This document shows positions 1 to 11,600 of a stretch of DNA of 64,000 bases, one piece after another (positions within the stretch are counted from its first letter, which is position 1; each line of letters opens with the position of its first letter). The notes below the pieces were generated by a model. That model made no database searches. It was not told the DNA's origin and worked only from the letters and a program-made list of their open reading frames with translations. The position numbers and the translations under genes are program-made. The stretch is from Hysterangium stoloniferum (Eukaryota > Basidiomycota > Agaricomycetes > Hysterangiales > Hysterangiaceae): assembly GCA_015178975.1 (NCBI GenBank), contig WHVD01000161.1, positions 1 through 64,000 of the forward strand. Reading direction: 5' to 3'.

Positions 1-403
1 AGGATTTCGGAGGAGCCATCATAGTGCTCTATACGAATGAAGACAGGATCGTCTGGAGCATATGGGAGTCGAATACCTTGTCGACGGAGGAAACGATGGT
101 ATTTCTTGGAGGAGCATGCGTGGGGCTGGTAGGGGCTTGGAAATGATATCTGAGGATGAGGAGAAGCGAGATGTATGGTTGGAGTTCTATTTGGGAGGAA
201 GAGTCGGTTTTGAGTAGGAACTGAGGGTTACTTTGGAGGATGATGCAGTGTTGAACATGATGGAGTTTTGGTCGTCTGTTTGATGAAACTGATTTGGCTG
301 TGTAGAAGTCGTCTTGAGTGCCAAAGTATATATAAGAATTTTGTGCTGTGATGTGACTTGGAACTATTGCCAAATAGGTTACTTTCCGATTGAACTCTCT
401 ACA
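1..403 (-). repeat. 3' LTR of element A, incomplete
   Basis: Direct repeat of about 7586-7990 with only scattered differences. Its right edge is ...TCTACA at 403. In element orientation the bases just before the LTR (about 404-417) are purine-rich (AAAAGAAGGGTGGA), as expected for a polypurine tract. Its other end lies left of the window. Confidence 0.9.
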
Positions 404-441
404 TCCACCCTTCTTTTGAAATCTGACTGTCCCCAGTCAAC

Positions 442-779
442 CTAAAGCTCTTCTGAATCGCTATCTTCTTCATTCCCATCTTCATCGGAAATCGCATCCA
501 CCGGAAGCTTCTCTGGAGGGATAGGCGCATTGTCACGTGAGTAATATGGAAGGAGCCGAAATGCGGCCACTCCTCTTTTGGAAATAGTGCCGTCAAGTTC
601 CGAAAGAATGTATGATCCGCCCTTGGTCTTGAATTCAACTTTAAATGGTCCTAGATATCGGGGCTTTGTCTTCCGGTCTAATTCCTCTCAATCTGAGTGT
701 TTCGGACTAAGACTAAGTCTCCAGGATTGTAAGATCCGCGCCATAATTGCTTGGCATATCGTCTTTCAAATTCTTCTTT
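442..779 (-). pseudogene. Displaced C-terminal end of element A Pol (frameshifted)
   Basis: Downstream of the pol stop, other minus-strand frames encode what looks like the missing Pol C-terminus. An EEFERRYAKQ segment leads to NPGDLVLVRN, then PRYLGPFKV and an acidic tail ending in EEL before a TAG at 442-444. The GDLVLVRN and LGPF motifs are characteristic of gypsy integrase C-terminal regions. Joining it to pol needs a one-base slip in an A run near 775-779 and a second shift near 690-700, so this copy has probably lost the C-terminal part of integrase. Sequencing error cannot be excluded from one read of the sequence. Confidence 0.7.
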
Positions 780-3700
780 TACTCCGAAGTCGGGATGTGA
801 TAAGTCTTTGTCGAGCCTTGTCAACGTCTCCTGGCATCTTTGCTAGTTGTCGAATTCGTAAGGCAAGAAGTTCTGCTGTTGTCATGTTCTTTTCGAAGCC
901 AGAAACAAGATATGTCGCTTCAAAGAGATCGAGAGGGAGGATTGGATCTTTCCCATAAAGGAGGTAATAAGGGGAGAATCCCGTTGCGCGTCTGACTGTA
1001 ACTCTGTCGGCAAAGAATGTATGATGAACTAAATCTGGCCATTTTGATATATTACCATCACATGCTTTGACTAGTGCTTCTCGAATTGTAAAATGTCCTC
1101 TTTCGACTACTCCATTTGCTTGAGAATTGTAAGGGGAAATACGAATCTGGGAGATGCTGTATCTTCGTATGAGTTCTTCCGTTGCACCTTTAACTTCTGC
1201 TCCGTTATCGGTAACGATTTCCATTATTCCACCATATCTGCAAATTAATTCTTCAAATATAAATTGTGAAACTGCCTTAGCCGATGCTTTACGAAGTTTT
1301 CGTCCTTCTGCTGCTCCTGAAAGATCGTCACGAGCTGCTACAATGTATCGGTATCCTTGGGCTCTTGGCATAACCATAATGTCGAGATAAACTTTGGTAA
1401 ATAGAGTTGTCGGAATAGAAATAGTGATAGGAAGATGAATCTTGAATGTTGATCGAATTTGACATGGGTGACAGGAACGAACCCATTGCTTGACGTCTTC
1501 TACATAATTGGGCCACCAAAACCGTATGGCAATATTACGAGCTGTTGAATATGCACCACGATGTCCTAGATGATCATGTGCAAGCTTGAGAATCTTATTT
1601 CTATGAGAGTTGTTGAGAATGACTTGTAAAGGTCGAGGAGTATGTCGTTTCCACATTTTGCCATCTTGGAGATAATAAAATCTGACTTTATTGAGGAATG
1701 ATTGTCGCTTTGTAGGAGTCGAAAATGGAGGGAGTTTCAGAGTGTTGAGAAAGTCATATATTTGACGTAAGAGCTCGTCTGAATGTCTTGAGTTTCCTAT
1801 GGTGTTGACTAACCACCCTTCTTTTGAAATGTTAGTCGATACTTCACATATTTCTTGTTTAGTCAAAGAATTAACTCTTGTAACGTCTCGAAGCCAATCA
1901 TCATCTTCATCTTCTTGTTCTTCATCTGTATCATCTTCTGCCCTTTCTCGTCTTGATAGTCCATCAGGGGCTCGATGTCGAGTAGCTGGAACATGAACTA
2001 AAGTGAAGTCGAATAGGAGTATGCCTGCAATCCATCGATTGAGAGTTGCATTGGGCTGGAGGTCTGGATTGTTGATCATGTCTTTGATGTATGAGGCGTC
2101 TACTTCAATGATAAGGTTCTTGACTCCTGTGATATATAGGCGGCAATGTCGTAAGGCTCGGTACATGCCATACAGTTCTAACTTTGCTTGTCCATATCTT
2201 GATTCTCGGTCATTAATAGGAAGAGATCCAAAACGAACAGGTCTTCTTTGTCCTTGACTGTCAATTTGATAGATAACAAAGCCAATTGCAATGACAGAAG
2301 TGTCAACAGCAAATATAACTTCTCGTCCAGAGTCGTAGTCAATAGGAATGAGGGCAGGGGAATTGGCAATCGCATGTTTCAACTTATCCATTGCATCTTG
2401 TCGTCGAGCATCCCAAATAAATTCTGTATCTTTTCGAGTGAGTTCAGTGAGTGGTCGAGCAATTTCAGAATATGATTTAATCCATATACGAAGTGTACCA
2501 CAGAGCCCTAAAAATTCTCGTACTTGTCGGACTGTCTTGAGGGGAGGCCATTTTAGGATCTTTGAAACTCTTGAATCATCTGGAAGTCGTCCTGCATATG
2601 TGAGCTTTTGTCCTGCAAGGATTATCTCTGGTTTTGAAACTTGTGACTTTCGAGGGGATATAGTTGCGCCTGCATGCTGAAGTCGATGAAGAACACGATT
2701 GACTACCTCTGCATGTTCCCATATGAATCGTCGAATGCCAGGGTTAGTTGCATGAGTTTCATAGCTTCCATCTGGTTTCTGATATCGTGTAGGAGGTCCC
2801 TTGATGCCTAAATCGTCAATCATAACTCCTACATGTTGAGGCATTTCGTCTTGGAGAATGAAGGTGATGCAGTTCTGGAATTCAGGTACAGAGTTTGTGT
2901 ATCCTTGGGGAAGAACTCGATAACGAAGTAAGCCAAGAGGGGTTTGGAATGAAGTTAAATCTCGGCTCTTTGGATGAATCATCCTAGCATCGTATCCTGA
3001 GAGTAAGTCGAAGCTTGAATAGACTGAACATGCTGCAAATGGTTCTAAGAAGGAATCGATTATGGGAGGGAGTCCTGCATCTCGAATTGTGACTGAATTG
3101 AGTGTTCGAAGGTCTATAATATGTCGAAGTTTGCCATCCTTTTTCTTAACGAAGAACATAGGAGAACGATAAGATCCTTGACTTGGTTCAAATACACCTG
3201 ATGCAAGCTTTGCTTTGATATTGGCGAGTACTGCAGGAAGAAGTGCTGGAGGAATAGGGATTGGTTTGTTAACCCATGGAGTATGTTCCACAACTGGAAT
3301 GATGTAGTCGGAAAAGTAATCAGATCGAAGAGTGCCTCTTTCTGATTCGTCGAAGGCTAAGGCTTTTTCATTGTTTTTGAATATATCTTTAAAGAGTTTT
3401 TCTTCTTCGGGCCATAGGAATCCATCTTGATTAATCTTGAATACTGTAAGTCGTTCTTCTGTGAGTTTCGAAGTTGGAGAGAAGTCGGGAGGATGAGGAT
3501 TTAAAGGAGGAAGAGATAAAAGAGGATCTTCAGGAAATTGTCGAATTACACGAGCATCTTCAGGAAATGTAGCAGGAACTGATTTGACTTTGAGATGTAC
3601 TGGTTTATAAAGGTAATTTTGATCTGTTTTTGGTCTCGGAGTTGAATCCGAATTTTCTTTGTTGTGTTTAAAAGAGAAATCTTCACTAGCTTCGGTTGAC

Positions 3701-3852
3701 GAAGGATTCAGTTTGGCTGGATAAATAGAAGTCGGAATGGAATGAGAATGATTATAAGGCATAGAGATTTGGGTATCTTCTAGTTTATCGTCATTGCGGA
3801 CAGTGCTTGAGTCTAAAATAGGTTGTCCTGGGTTTCTTCCTCGGTCAGACAT
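766..3852 (-). CDS. Gypsy Pol polyprotein (RT, RNase H, integrase)
   Basis: A 1028-aa ORF. The reverse transcriptase core begins with SPMFFVKKKDGKLRHIIDLR. The usual YxDD box is replaced by VMIDDLG, a variant I associate with a group of basidiomycete gypsy elements. RNase H is marked by FAVDTSV. Integrase has an HHCC finger (HDHLGHRGAYS to CHPCQ) and a DDE core with VYLDIMV, VTDNGAE and GVVERGH. It encodes replication and integration of the element. The ORF overlaps the end of gag by 40 bases in a different frame, so translation probably depends on frameshifting or re-initiation. It ends early, because the remaining integrase C-terminus is out of frame at 442-779. Confidence 0.92.
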   Translation of the reverse strand: MSDRGRNPGQPILDSSTVRNDDKLEDTQISMPYNHSHSIPTSIYPAKLNPSSTEASEDFSFKHNKENSDSTPRPKTDQNYLYKPVHLKVKSVPATFPEDARVIRQFPEDPLLSLPPLNPHPPDFSPTSKLTEERLTVFKINQDGFLWPEEEKLFKDIFKNNEKALAFDESERGTLRSDYFSDYIIPVVEHTPWVNKPIPIPPALLPAVLANIKAKLASGVFEPSQGSYRSPMFFVKKKDGKLRHIIDLRTLNSVTIRDAGLPPIIDSFLEPFAACSVYSSFDLLSGYDARMIHPKSRDLTSFQTPLGLLRYRVLPQGYTNSVPEFQNCITFILQDEMPQHVGVMIDDLGIKGPPTRYQKPDGSYETHATNPGIRRFIWEHAEVVNRVLHRLQHAGATISPRKSQVSKPEIILAGQKLTYAGRLPDDSRVSKILKWPPLKTVRQVREFLGLCGTLRIWIKSYSEIARPLTELTRKDTEFIWDARRQDAMDKLKHAIANSPALIPIDYDSGREVIFAVDTSVIAIGFVIYQIDSQGQRRPVRFGSLPINDRESRYGQAKLELYGMYRALRHCRLYITGVKNLIIEVDASYIKDMINNPDLQPNATLNRWIAGILLFDFTLVHVPATRHRAPDGLSRRERAEDDTDEEQEDEDDDWLRDVTRVNSLTKQEICEVSTNISKEGWLVNTIGNSRHSDELLRQIYDFLNTLKLPPFSTPTKRQSFLNKVRFYYLQDGKMWKRHTPRPLQVILNNSHRNKILKLAHDHLGHRGAYSTARNIAIRFWWPNYVEDVKQWVRSCHPCQIRSTFKIHLPITISIPTTLFTKVYLDIMVMPRAQGYRYIVAARDDLSGAAEGRKLRKASAKAVSQFIFEELICRYGGIMEIVTDNGAEVKGATEELIRRYSISQIRISPYNSQANGVVERGHFTIREALVKACDGNISKWPDLVHHTFFADRVTVRRATGFSPYYLLYGKDPILPLDLFEATYLVSGFEKNMTTAELLALRIRQLAKMPGDVDKARQRLITSRLRSKRRI

Positions 3853-6299
3853 TCTTCGTCCTCTGTTTCTGCATAAGGAAGAACTTTGTTGACGAGAGGT
3901 GCCATTAATAAGTCCACTGAGTCCTTGAGTTTCCTGTCCTTCCCAAAAAAATGGTTTGGGTACGTCTCTAATAAATCCGAAGCAAGCCTGGAAGTGTTAA
4001 CACATACTTCCCATACTTTCCTGTCTCTGTTGTCTCGTTTGCAAAGCCATGTACCACTGCTACGTTCATCAACTGAAATTAGATTTCGTCGCTGCCATGG
4101 CCGTCCTAACAAAACTTCGAAAGGGAATTCTTTACCGCTTAACCAAAGATCTGCTTTTGTATTGAGGCTTCCTGTAATCAGAGAGACGTCTCGACATAAT
4201 CCATCCAACATATTGTCATGTCCACCTGCATCGCGCATGATTTTCCTAGCTGTCCTATCAACTGGAATTTGGCATTTTTCACTTATCTCTCTTGATATTA
4301 GATCAATTTGAGAGCCTGTATCGATCAAAGCCATGACGGGAGCACTGTTTTCAAATCTGAGTTGTAGCTGAATAAGGTTGGCATCGCTTGGATGGAACAC
4401 TGCTGCTGTTGATACTGTATTGACTTTGGTAGTTGCTGTTGGTTCCTGTGTTGGAGATCGAGTGAGCCGAATGTAATCTTGGACTTTCTTGACGATTCCA
4501 GGAGATGATCCAAGAATTTCTGACAGCTTGACTGTGACTGGTGTTGAAAGGATTGCCTCTGTAAATGCATCGGGATCAAAGCTTTTGGTGAGTCGTGACT
4601 GAAGCTTGGTTTCTCCTTTGAGATTTGGTTTCGGATAGGAGGTCTTCTCAGTCTTCTTCTTCGAGGATTTTTCAGTAGGGTTCAGTATTGGAGGTGGGAG
4701 GTCAACATCATCTTCCATTAGTTCATCTTCATCTCCTTCTTGAGGTACAAAAACGTCTATACCATGACTTGGCTTCCAATTTGGTCCTACTGGAGGGATC
4801 GGTCCACTTCCTGGAAAGGTAGGAGGTATTGCAACAGGTTTGTCAGATGCTGGCATAGTCTTTGATTTGGGTGTTCGTCTTTGTGGAATGTTTATACCGT
4901 CAATTACTTCCCTCTTCTCTTTCTTCTTTCCCTCTCTTTGTCTGATTACTGGAAACACCTTTGCCTCATGGTCTTCTTCTTCATCAGTATCAGCATAATG
5001 AAAGTTCGATTCGAATAGGAGATTTGTAGTGGCCGGGCGATTCTGATTGACTTTAGCCTTGAACGAGACTTCACGATTGACTGCTGCAAGGATAGTTTCT
5101 CCACCACTGCGAACGATGTTGCTACCATCTGGCCATGTAATTCTTCCATCGATGCGTATTATAGTCCCTGCTTTTATCATGTCATCGGCCTGTGTGCATC
5201 GCTTTGTACCATGTCCTTGTTCTCCACAAAAGTAACATTCAAATGGGCCATTACTAGGCGACGAGGATGCATGTACGGCAGTTTGATTGCTTCGAACTCT
5301 AGATTCGGGCTGACGGAATTGGGGCTTCGTAAGAAAGCTACTAGTGTTGGGTGCCTTCTGTGTAATTCGAAAATATAAGGCAGCATAGGCTGGATCATTG
5401 AGGTTGAGGCGTCCGAGTTGATCAATGAGGTCCGCAATTTCCTCCGTTTCATTTGGAGATCTTGAATTCGATGGAGGTGCAGCTGATGGTTGGCTAGTCT
5501 TGACCTTGGTCTTGGTCACTTCGAGTTTCTTCTTAGACTTGGATTTTGATTTGCTTCGGCTCTTCTTCTTCTTCTTTCGATCATCGTCTGAATCACTCTG
5601 GTCCTCATCATCAGAGTCTTCTGAATTGGAATTAGAACCAGAATCGGAATCGGAATCTTCACTTGTAGAGTCGTCATCGGAGTCATCACTTGAGTCTTCA
5701 TTATAAAACCTCGAAACATTGAAAATATGTGATGCTGCCAAAATGATGTCATCAATAGTGAATGGAACAGAGAGATCCCAATCGGGCTTGGTCTGGATGA
5801 TGCGACGCTCTAATTGTTTGCGAACAGAGCGGGGAAGTCCTTTCCAAAAATAGACTTGATACTCCTTTTCCGAAATCTTATTTTTCTGTAATAACCATCC
5901 ACCAATACGAGTGATTCGTCGTTGATACTTGGTAAAACCATAAAGATTCTTGATCGATTTCTCCTTTGATTTCTTGACAAACTTAGCCAGGTCCTTCTCT
6001 TTGTATCGCTTCTCCATCTTGATATGATTGTAGCGGAGCTTTAGTTGATCGCAAAAGGCAGTCCAGTTCTTCTGAGCGAATGAGGTAAGACCTTCAATTG
6101 TCTCTCGAACCTTCCTTGACACATAATTGATAATAAGTTCGAATTTGTCATCATTTGAGAGATTGTAGGCATCCAAAAGTTTGTCAAATTCTTTTAGGAA
6201 TGATTCTACTTCATCGAAACGACCTTTGAAAATCTTCGGAGCATTACGCGAACGGGGAGTTGGGAAATCCAATTTAGTACGTGTGACCTGGGTATTCAT
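3813..6299 (-). CDS. Gypsy Gag with C-terminal aspartic protease
   Basis: An 828-aa ORF starting at MNTQVTRTKLD. The N-terminal half contains a capsid-like region around FDEVESFLKEFDKLLDAY. Then come a serine/aspartate-rich stretch and a basic lysine/serine run, and a CCHC zinc knuckle (CYFCGEQGHGTKRC). Near the C-terminus is a retropepsin motif, MALIDTGSQIDLISREI, with the catalytic D in DTG. The product would form the particle and mature itself. Placing protease in the gag ORF and leaving pol to a second overlapping frame is consistent with the pol ORF beginning at 3852. The frame is intact. Confidence 0.9.
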   Translation of the reverse strand: MNTQVTRTKLDFPTPRSRNAPKIFKGRFDEVESFLKEFDKLLDAYNLSNDDKFELIINYVSRKVRETIEGLTSFAQKNWTAFCDQLKLRYNHIKMEKRYKEKDLAKFVKKSKEKSIKNLYGFTKYQRRITRIGGWLLQKNKISEKEYQVYFWKGLPRSVRKQLERRIIQTKPDWDLSVPFTIDDIILAASHIFNVSRFYNEDSSDDSDDDSTSEDSDSDSGSNSNSEDSDDEDQSDSDDDRKKKKKSRSKSKSKSKKKLEVTKTKVKTSQPSAAPPSNSRSPNETEEIADLIDQLGRLNLNDPAYAALYFRITQKAPNTSSFLTKPQFRQPESRVRSNQTAVHASSSPSNGPFECYFCGEQGHGTKRCTQADDMIKAGTIIRIDGRITWPDGSNIVRSGGETILAAVNREVSFKAKVNQNRPATTNLLFESNFHYADTDEEEDHEAKVFPVIRQREGKKKEKREVIDGINIPQRRTPKSKTMPASDKPVAIPPTFPGSGPIPPVGPNWKPSHGIDVFVPQEGDEDELMEDDVDLPPPILNPTEKSSKKKTEKTSYPKPNLKGETKLQSRLTKSFDPDAFTEAILSTPVTVKLSEILGSSPGIVKKVQDYIRLTRSPTQEPTATTKVNTVSTAAVFHPSDANLIQLQLRFENSAPVMALIDTGSQIDLISREISEKCQIPVDRTARKIMRDAGGHDNMLDGLCRDVSLITGSLNTKADLWLSGKEFPFEVLLGRPWQRRNLISVDERSSGTWLCKRDNRDRKVWEVCVNTSRLASDLLETYPNHFFGKDRKLKDSVDLLMAPLVNKVLPYAETEDEECLTEEETQDNLF

Positions 6300-6580
6300 A
6301 TTGATTTAATCCTGGAAATGTCCTAAATCGTCCTATAAGCGCTGGATGTTCCTAGATGATACCTAAAAAAGGAAATAGATGTCGGAGGGAATATATGTGG
6401 AAATAGAAGTTGGATGGAAGGAGGAGATATTGATCTGATGTGGCTGAAAGCTGTGCTTGATCAATGTTGATGTAAGAGAAGCTGGCAATCAGTTATGAAT
6501 AAGGAGGATCGATGTGAGGCACTTGATGAATGATAGTTGTGTGTTATGAGGTGTTACTGGCCTCTCTGGGGCAGCCAATA
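6300..6580 (-). other. Element A leader with candidate primer-binding site
   Basis: Non-coding leader between the 5' LTR and the gag start. In element orientation, three bases after the LTR end (...CTTACA) the sequence reads TGGCTGCCCCAGAGAGG (plus-strand 6561-6577). It begins with TGG, as expected for pairing with the 3'-CCA end of a tRNA. The tRNA identity was not determined. Confidence 0.5.
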
Positions 6581-7990
6581 TGTAAGTTCGTTACTAGGAA
6601 AAGACCTAATAACCTGCATGCAACGGTCAAGTCTTTATGACGGTCACTAACACAGTCGTTCGTGAAACCAGTCTATAACCAAACACACTCGGAGCGAGAG
6701 GCTAGAGATCGGACCTTAGATGACGTAATCGAATATGGATACAAAAGGCTGACGTAAGCCCAATGTCGAGGAGTGTAGAACTTCAACAATAAGAGACACC
6801 ACAGTATCCCTTACTGGCCGTAGGAGTAAGACTGAGAGTAAGACTTAAGAGATTGTCCTTAAGAATGAGCTTCGAAATGAGATACAACGAAATTGCTTGT
6901 TCAATAGTGGGCAAAAGAGAGGCCCTTATATACATGAGAGAGCACAGGTCAAATCAAACATCTACAAACAGTGACACAATAACGATGCAATATGGTGTGA
7001 GTCATCTCTGAGTCATCACAATAGGAGTGTTACTAAAGCTGTGAACAATAATAGGGGGAGGCTGCGCTGAACAATAAGAGAATGACAAACAAAAGATGAG
7101 ATCAGACATGTGACACGGATAAATGGGGAAATACAATAGAACAATAGGGGAAGTGAGTCAGACAATAGGGATGATGGAGTAATAGAAGTGATGGCTGATG
7201 AAGCATTGATGATATGAGTCAGAAACACTCAAGAATCCCATGATAATGCGTCACCCTCAAATGCTATGCTTGATTTCGAAACCTTGACAATACTGCCAAT
7301 TGATGAACCGAGATTAGACGTGTTCTGTTCCTAGTTTTGCAGTATAAGGAGGGGACACAATCAATCACCATTTTAGAACCAGGTGGTGAGTAGGCTCCAC
7401 AACCACGCAAGGAACACAAATCGACGACGACCTCGACGAGGCTCTACTTGACTTCCCTCTGGAACTGGGGTCCTGAATAACTTGGGTCCTCCGTGATCTC
7501 CTACTGGAGTGAACGTTGCCATGTAACAGATTCCTGATGACGGTGGGGAAGCGTCCTGCTGGAACACTCGATCGAATCGATAGTGGAGGATTTCGGAGGA
7601 GCCATCATAGTATTCTATACGAATGAAGGCAGGTTCGTCTGGAGCATACGGGAGTCGAATACCTTGTCGACGGAGGAAACGATGGTATTTCTTGGTGGAG
7701 CATGCGTGGGCTGGTAGGGGCTTGGATATGATATCTGAGGATGATGAGAAGCGAGATGTCATAGGTTGGAGTTCTATTTGGGAAGGAAGAGTCGGTTTTG
7801 AGTAGGAACTGAGGGTTACTTTGGAGGATGATGCATTGTTGAACATGATGGAGTTTTGGTCGTCTGTTTGATGAAACTGATTTGGCTGTGTAGAAGTCGT
7901 CTTGAGTGCCAAAGTATATATAAGAATTTGTGCTGTGACGTGACTTGGAACTATTGCCAAATAGGTTACTTTCCGATTGAACTCTCTACA
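6581..7990 (-). repeat. 5' LTR of element A (about 1.4 kb)
   Basis: Starts TGTAAG and ends TCTACA on the plus strand. The last 400 bases duplicate the partial left LTR at 1-403. The interior 6581-7580 has no counterpart in the window because the other LTR is truncated by the window edge. ORFs within it (for example 7373-8029 minus) are not convincing proteins. The right edge at 7990 abuts element B gag exactly. Confidence 0.85.
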
Positions 7991-7991
7991 C

Positions 7992-8507
7992 CGCCTTAAA
8001 GACGAAGTCTCAAAAGGAGAAGATGGCAAGCCAAAAACCCTGTCCCGTATGCGCCTTAAGGCTCAAAACGCGGACGCACGTTATTGGGAACGTCGCGCGG
8101 AAGTTGCCCGCGAGACGTCCGCGGACAAAGTAAACAAGTCCAAGGACAATAAAAACAATACCAATAATTCATCTACCGGCAACTCCACGCAATCCAACAA
8201 GAAGAACGATAAAAAGTCTTCAAACAACAACAACAACAAGGACAACAAGGACAACAAAAGTCAACAGTCCGGCAAGCAAGCCGGAAAGCCCGATCTCTCA
8301 GGCAAACTCGGACCCGATGGCAAATTGACCCCACAGGAAAGACAACGTCGTATGGACAACAACCTCTGTCTACTGTGCGGGAAACCCGGTCATCGAGTCC
8401 CGGAATGTCCGCTGGCAAAAGCAAACTCTTCTAAGGGACGAACAGCCAAGGCCTCCACGGATACCCCGTCGAAGGACAAACCGGCTTCCGACTCGAAAAA
8501 AGAGTAA
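7992..8507 (+). pseudogene. C-terminal part of chromovirus B Gag
   Basis: The open frame enters from the element A junction at 7991 with no start codon of its own. It encodes a highly polar, asparagine/lysine/serine-rich linker, then a CCHC zinc knuckle (CLLCGKPGHRVPEC), and ends in DSKKE at TAA 8505-8507. This is the nucleocapsid end of Gag. The N-terminal capsid part has been separated from it by insertion of element A. An in-frame TTG inside the LTR is not a plausible start. Confidence 0.85.
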
Positions 8508-8623
8508 GCAACCCCGCGGACTCTGCGCGGGTTGGGGGTTGTGTTGCCTCTCCGCGCATTCAAGAGTTCACTCGCCTCAACGCATCCGCTCTCTCACATT
8601 CTGATTCATTTTTCATTAAGCTT

Positions 8624-11600
8624 ATGTCTAATATGATCCCGAAATTCGTTTTTTCAGCTCTCATAGATTCCGGCTCGACTCATTGTTTTTTAGATACAAA
8701 ATTCACGCAAAAAAATTCTTTGTCAACCTATTCGATAAATCCCGTCGGTCTCCGCCTCTTTGATGGCACAAGTAATTCGGTTGTTACCCAAGCTTGTGAT
8801 TTATCCATCACGTTCCCGTGTGGAACATCTCAATTGGTCACTTTCTATGTGACCCAGTTAGACTCAAGTTGCTCGGTGGTCCTAGGACATAACTGGCTTA
8901 CCCGCTACAATCCGTTGATTGACTGGATAGCTAACAGTATAACTTTCCGGACCCCCGTGGCAGCCGAGGAAACTGCGCCTGTCTCGGCCTCCACGGCACC
9001 CATGGCCTTCCCGGCACCTGCAGTCTCGAGGACTCCTGTGATCCCTACGGCACCTACAGCTTCCCCGGAACCCACGGCACCTCCGTCCATTTCTCTGATT
9101 AATGCTGCAGCTTTTATTAGGGCTTCAAAAATGGATGGGTCCCAGGCATTCACTATCAACTTAAAAATTGATGAAGCAACTGGATGTTTTTCAACCCCGG
9201 TATCTGAATCTGAGCAAGCCGCTGACCTAGAAGGCGTCCCGGAGAAATATCATGACTTCGCGGATGTTTTTAGCAAGCGAAAAGCTGACCGGCTTCCGCC
9301 TCACAGAGAATACGACTTAAAAATCGATCTTGAAGATGGCGCCCAGCCACCCCTAGGACATATTTACCTGCTCTCGTCCACGGAACTCTCCGCAATCCGT
9401 GATTTCCTGGATGAACATTTGTCCATAGGCTTTATTCGACCCTCAAAGTCTCCTTTTGGAGCACCTGTTCTGTTTGGCAGAAAAAAGGATGGATCCCTTC
9501 AACTATGTGTTGATTTTAGAGGACTCAATGCTGTCACCAAGAAGGATAAATATCCACTCCCACTTATATCTGATCTGCTCGATGCTCCGCGGAATGCCCG
9601 GATTTACACCAAAATTGATCTTAAACATGCCTATCATTTGGTCTGGATCGCCGCGGGCGACGAATGGAAAACCACTTTTAGAACCCGTTATGGGGCCTTT
9701 GAGTGGTTGGTGATCCCTTTTGGTCTCACCAATGCTCCTTCTGTTTTTCAGCGTTTTATCAACGACATTTTCTCTGACATGCTCGATGTATGCGTCATTG
9801 TTTACTTGGACGACATTCTTATCTACTCCGAGACTCCCGCGGAACACGACAAACAACTCCGCGAAGTTCTCCGGAGACTTCGAAAACATGGTTTATTCGC
9901 AAATGGTAAAAAATGTACTTTTGACACGGACTCTGTGGAATACCTAGGTTTCATGATGGGACCCGACGGACTCCGCATGGACGAAACTAAAGTGCAAGTC
10001 ATCAAAGATTGGCCCGAACCCCGAAAAGTTAAAGATATACAATCCTTCCTTGGCTTTGCCAACTTTTACAGACGTTTTATCCGTGGATATTCCGACATCA
10101 CGGTACCCCTTACCCATCTTACGCGTAAGGGTACTCCATGGAATTTCAACGATAAGTGTCAAAAAGCTTTCAATCTTTTAAAAAATTCTTTTTCCACAGC
10201 TCCTATTCTATCGCATTGGAAACCGGACTTCCCGCTCATTGTTGAAACGGACGCCTCGGATTATGCACTTGGAGCCATTCTGTCTATCCAGGACTCCGAC
10301 GGAGAAGTCCACCCTGTGGCTTTTCTGTCCCGGACTTTTACCGGAGCAGAGCTCAACTACGACGTTCATGATAAAGAACTCCTGGCAATTTTTTCAGCTT
10401 TCAAAGCGTGGCGATACTACTTGGAAGGTTCAGGAGCTCCTATTGACGTTGTAACAGATCACAAAAACCTGGAATACTTTTCTACCACAAAACCTTTGAC
10501 CCGCCGGCAGGCCCGCTGGTCTGAATATCTATCTGCTTTCAACATGATTATCCGTTTCCGACCCGGCCGTCTCGGCGGCAAACCCGACGCTTTAACTAGA
10601 CGATGGGACGTCTACCCTAAAGAGGGGAGCAACGACTATGCCATGGTAAATCCGCACAACCTGAAACCTATTTTCACGAATCAACAACTTACCGCATCGG
10701 TCCGCGCAACTTTCCTCGTCAATCCCATTGTCTGTGGAATTATCATTATGGATATCGAGAAGTTACATCAAGATATTCTATCGGCAATTCCCCTAGATCC
10801 AATTACTAAAGCTCATCTAGATAATCCCGTGGACCCCGATCAACCTCGGTGGTCTCTTGATCAGCATGGTTTCATTAGACTTGACGATAGGATCTATGTA
10901 CCGGACTCCGACGGCCTCTGCCTCAGGATCCTTCAATACAAACACGATCATCCACTCGCAGGACATTTCGGGTACAACAAAACTCTATCATTAATAAGAA
11001 GAGAATATACTTGGCCCGGACTCCGTGGATTCGTTAAGCACTATTGTAAATCTTGCACTACTTGTCCCCGCTCGAAATCTCAGCGACACAAGCCATACGG
11101 CCTTTTGAAACAACTCCCGGTACCGGATCACCCGTGGAATTCTATCTCTATGGATTTCATCGAACACCTACCAGACTCCGAAGGCTTTTCCGCCATTCTA
11201 GTCGTTGTTGACAGATTCTCAAAACAAGGTATATTCATCCCTACACATGACACAATTACGTCTGTGCAGTTAGCGGAACTTTTTATTATCCATGCATTTT
11301 CCAAGCATGGAGTTCCATCCCATGTAACTTCCAACTGAGGATCAGAGTTCGTGTCTCACTTCTTTAGATCCCTCGGAAAATCCTTGGACATGACCTTACA
11401 TTTCACGTCCGGACATCACCTGGAAGGCGACGGACAAACCGAACGCGTCAATCAGACATTGGAACAATACCTCCGCGTATATTGCAATTATCAACAGGAC
11501 AATTGGAAATCCTTGTTACCACTTGCAGAGTTTGCTTACAACAATGCACCTTTGGCCACTACTGGCGTTTCCCCGTTCTTTGCAAATAAAGGATATAATC

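Larger units (their letters stand above)
1..7990 (-). mobile_element. Ty3/gypsy LTR retrotransposon A (left LTR runs off the window)
   Basis: This minus-strand element has the order 5' LTR (6581-7990), leader (6300-6580), gag-protease ORF (3813-6299), pol ORF (766-3852), then 3' LTR (1-403, incomplete). The two LTRs are direct repeats: bases 1-403 match about 7586-7990 almost base for base. Both end in TCTACA on the plus strand, so the element reads TGTAGA... in its own orientation. Element A sits inside the gag gene of gypsy element B, because B's gag resumes immediately at 7991. The near-identity of the LTRs points to a fairly recent insertion, although the 3' end of pol already carries frameshifts. 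Confidence 0.93.

Noticed and set aside
578-958. Plus-strand ORFs opposite element A pol and gag (578-958, 2348-2680, 3886-4311)
   Set aside because: They lie opposite well-supported gypsy domains, have no motif of their own, and are typical shadows.
7977-7991. A gag start upstream of 7991 in the plus strand
   Set aside because: The bases belong to the LTR of element A, and the apparent start is a TTG within it.
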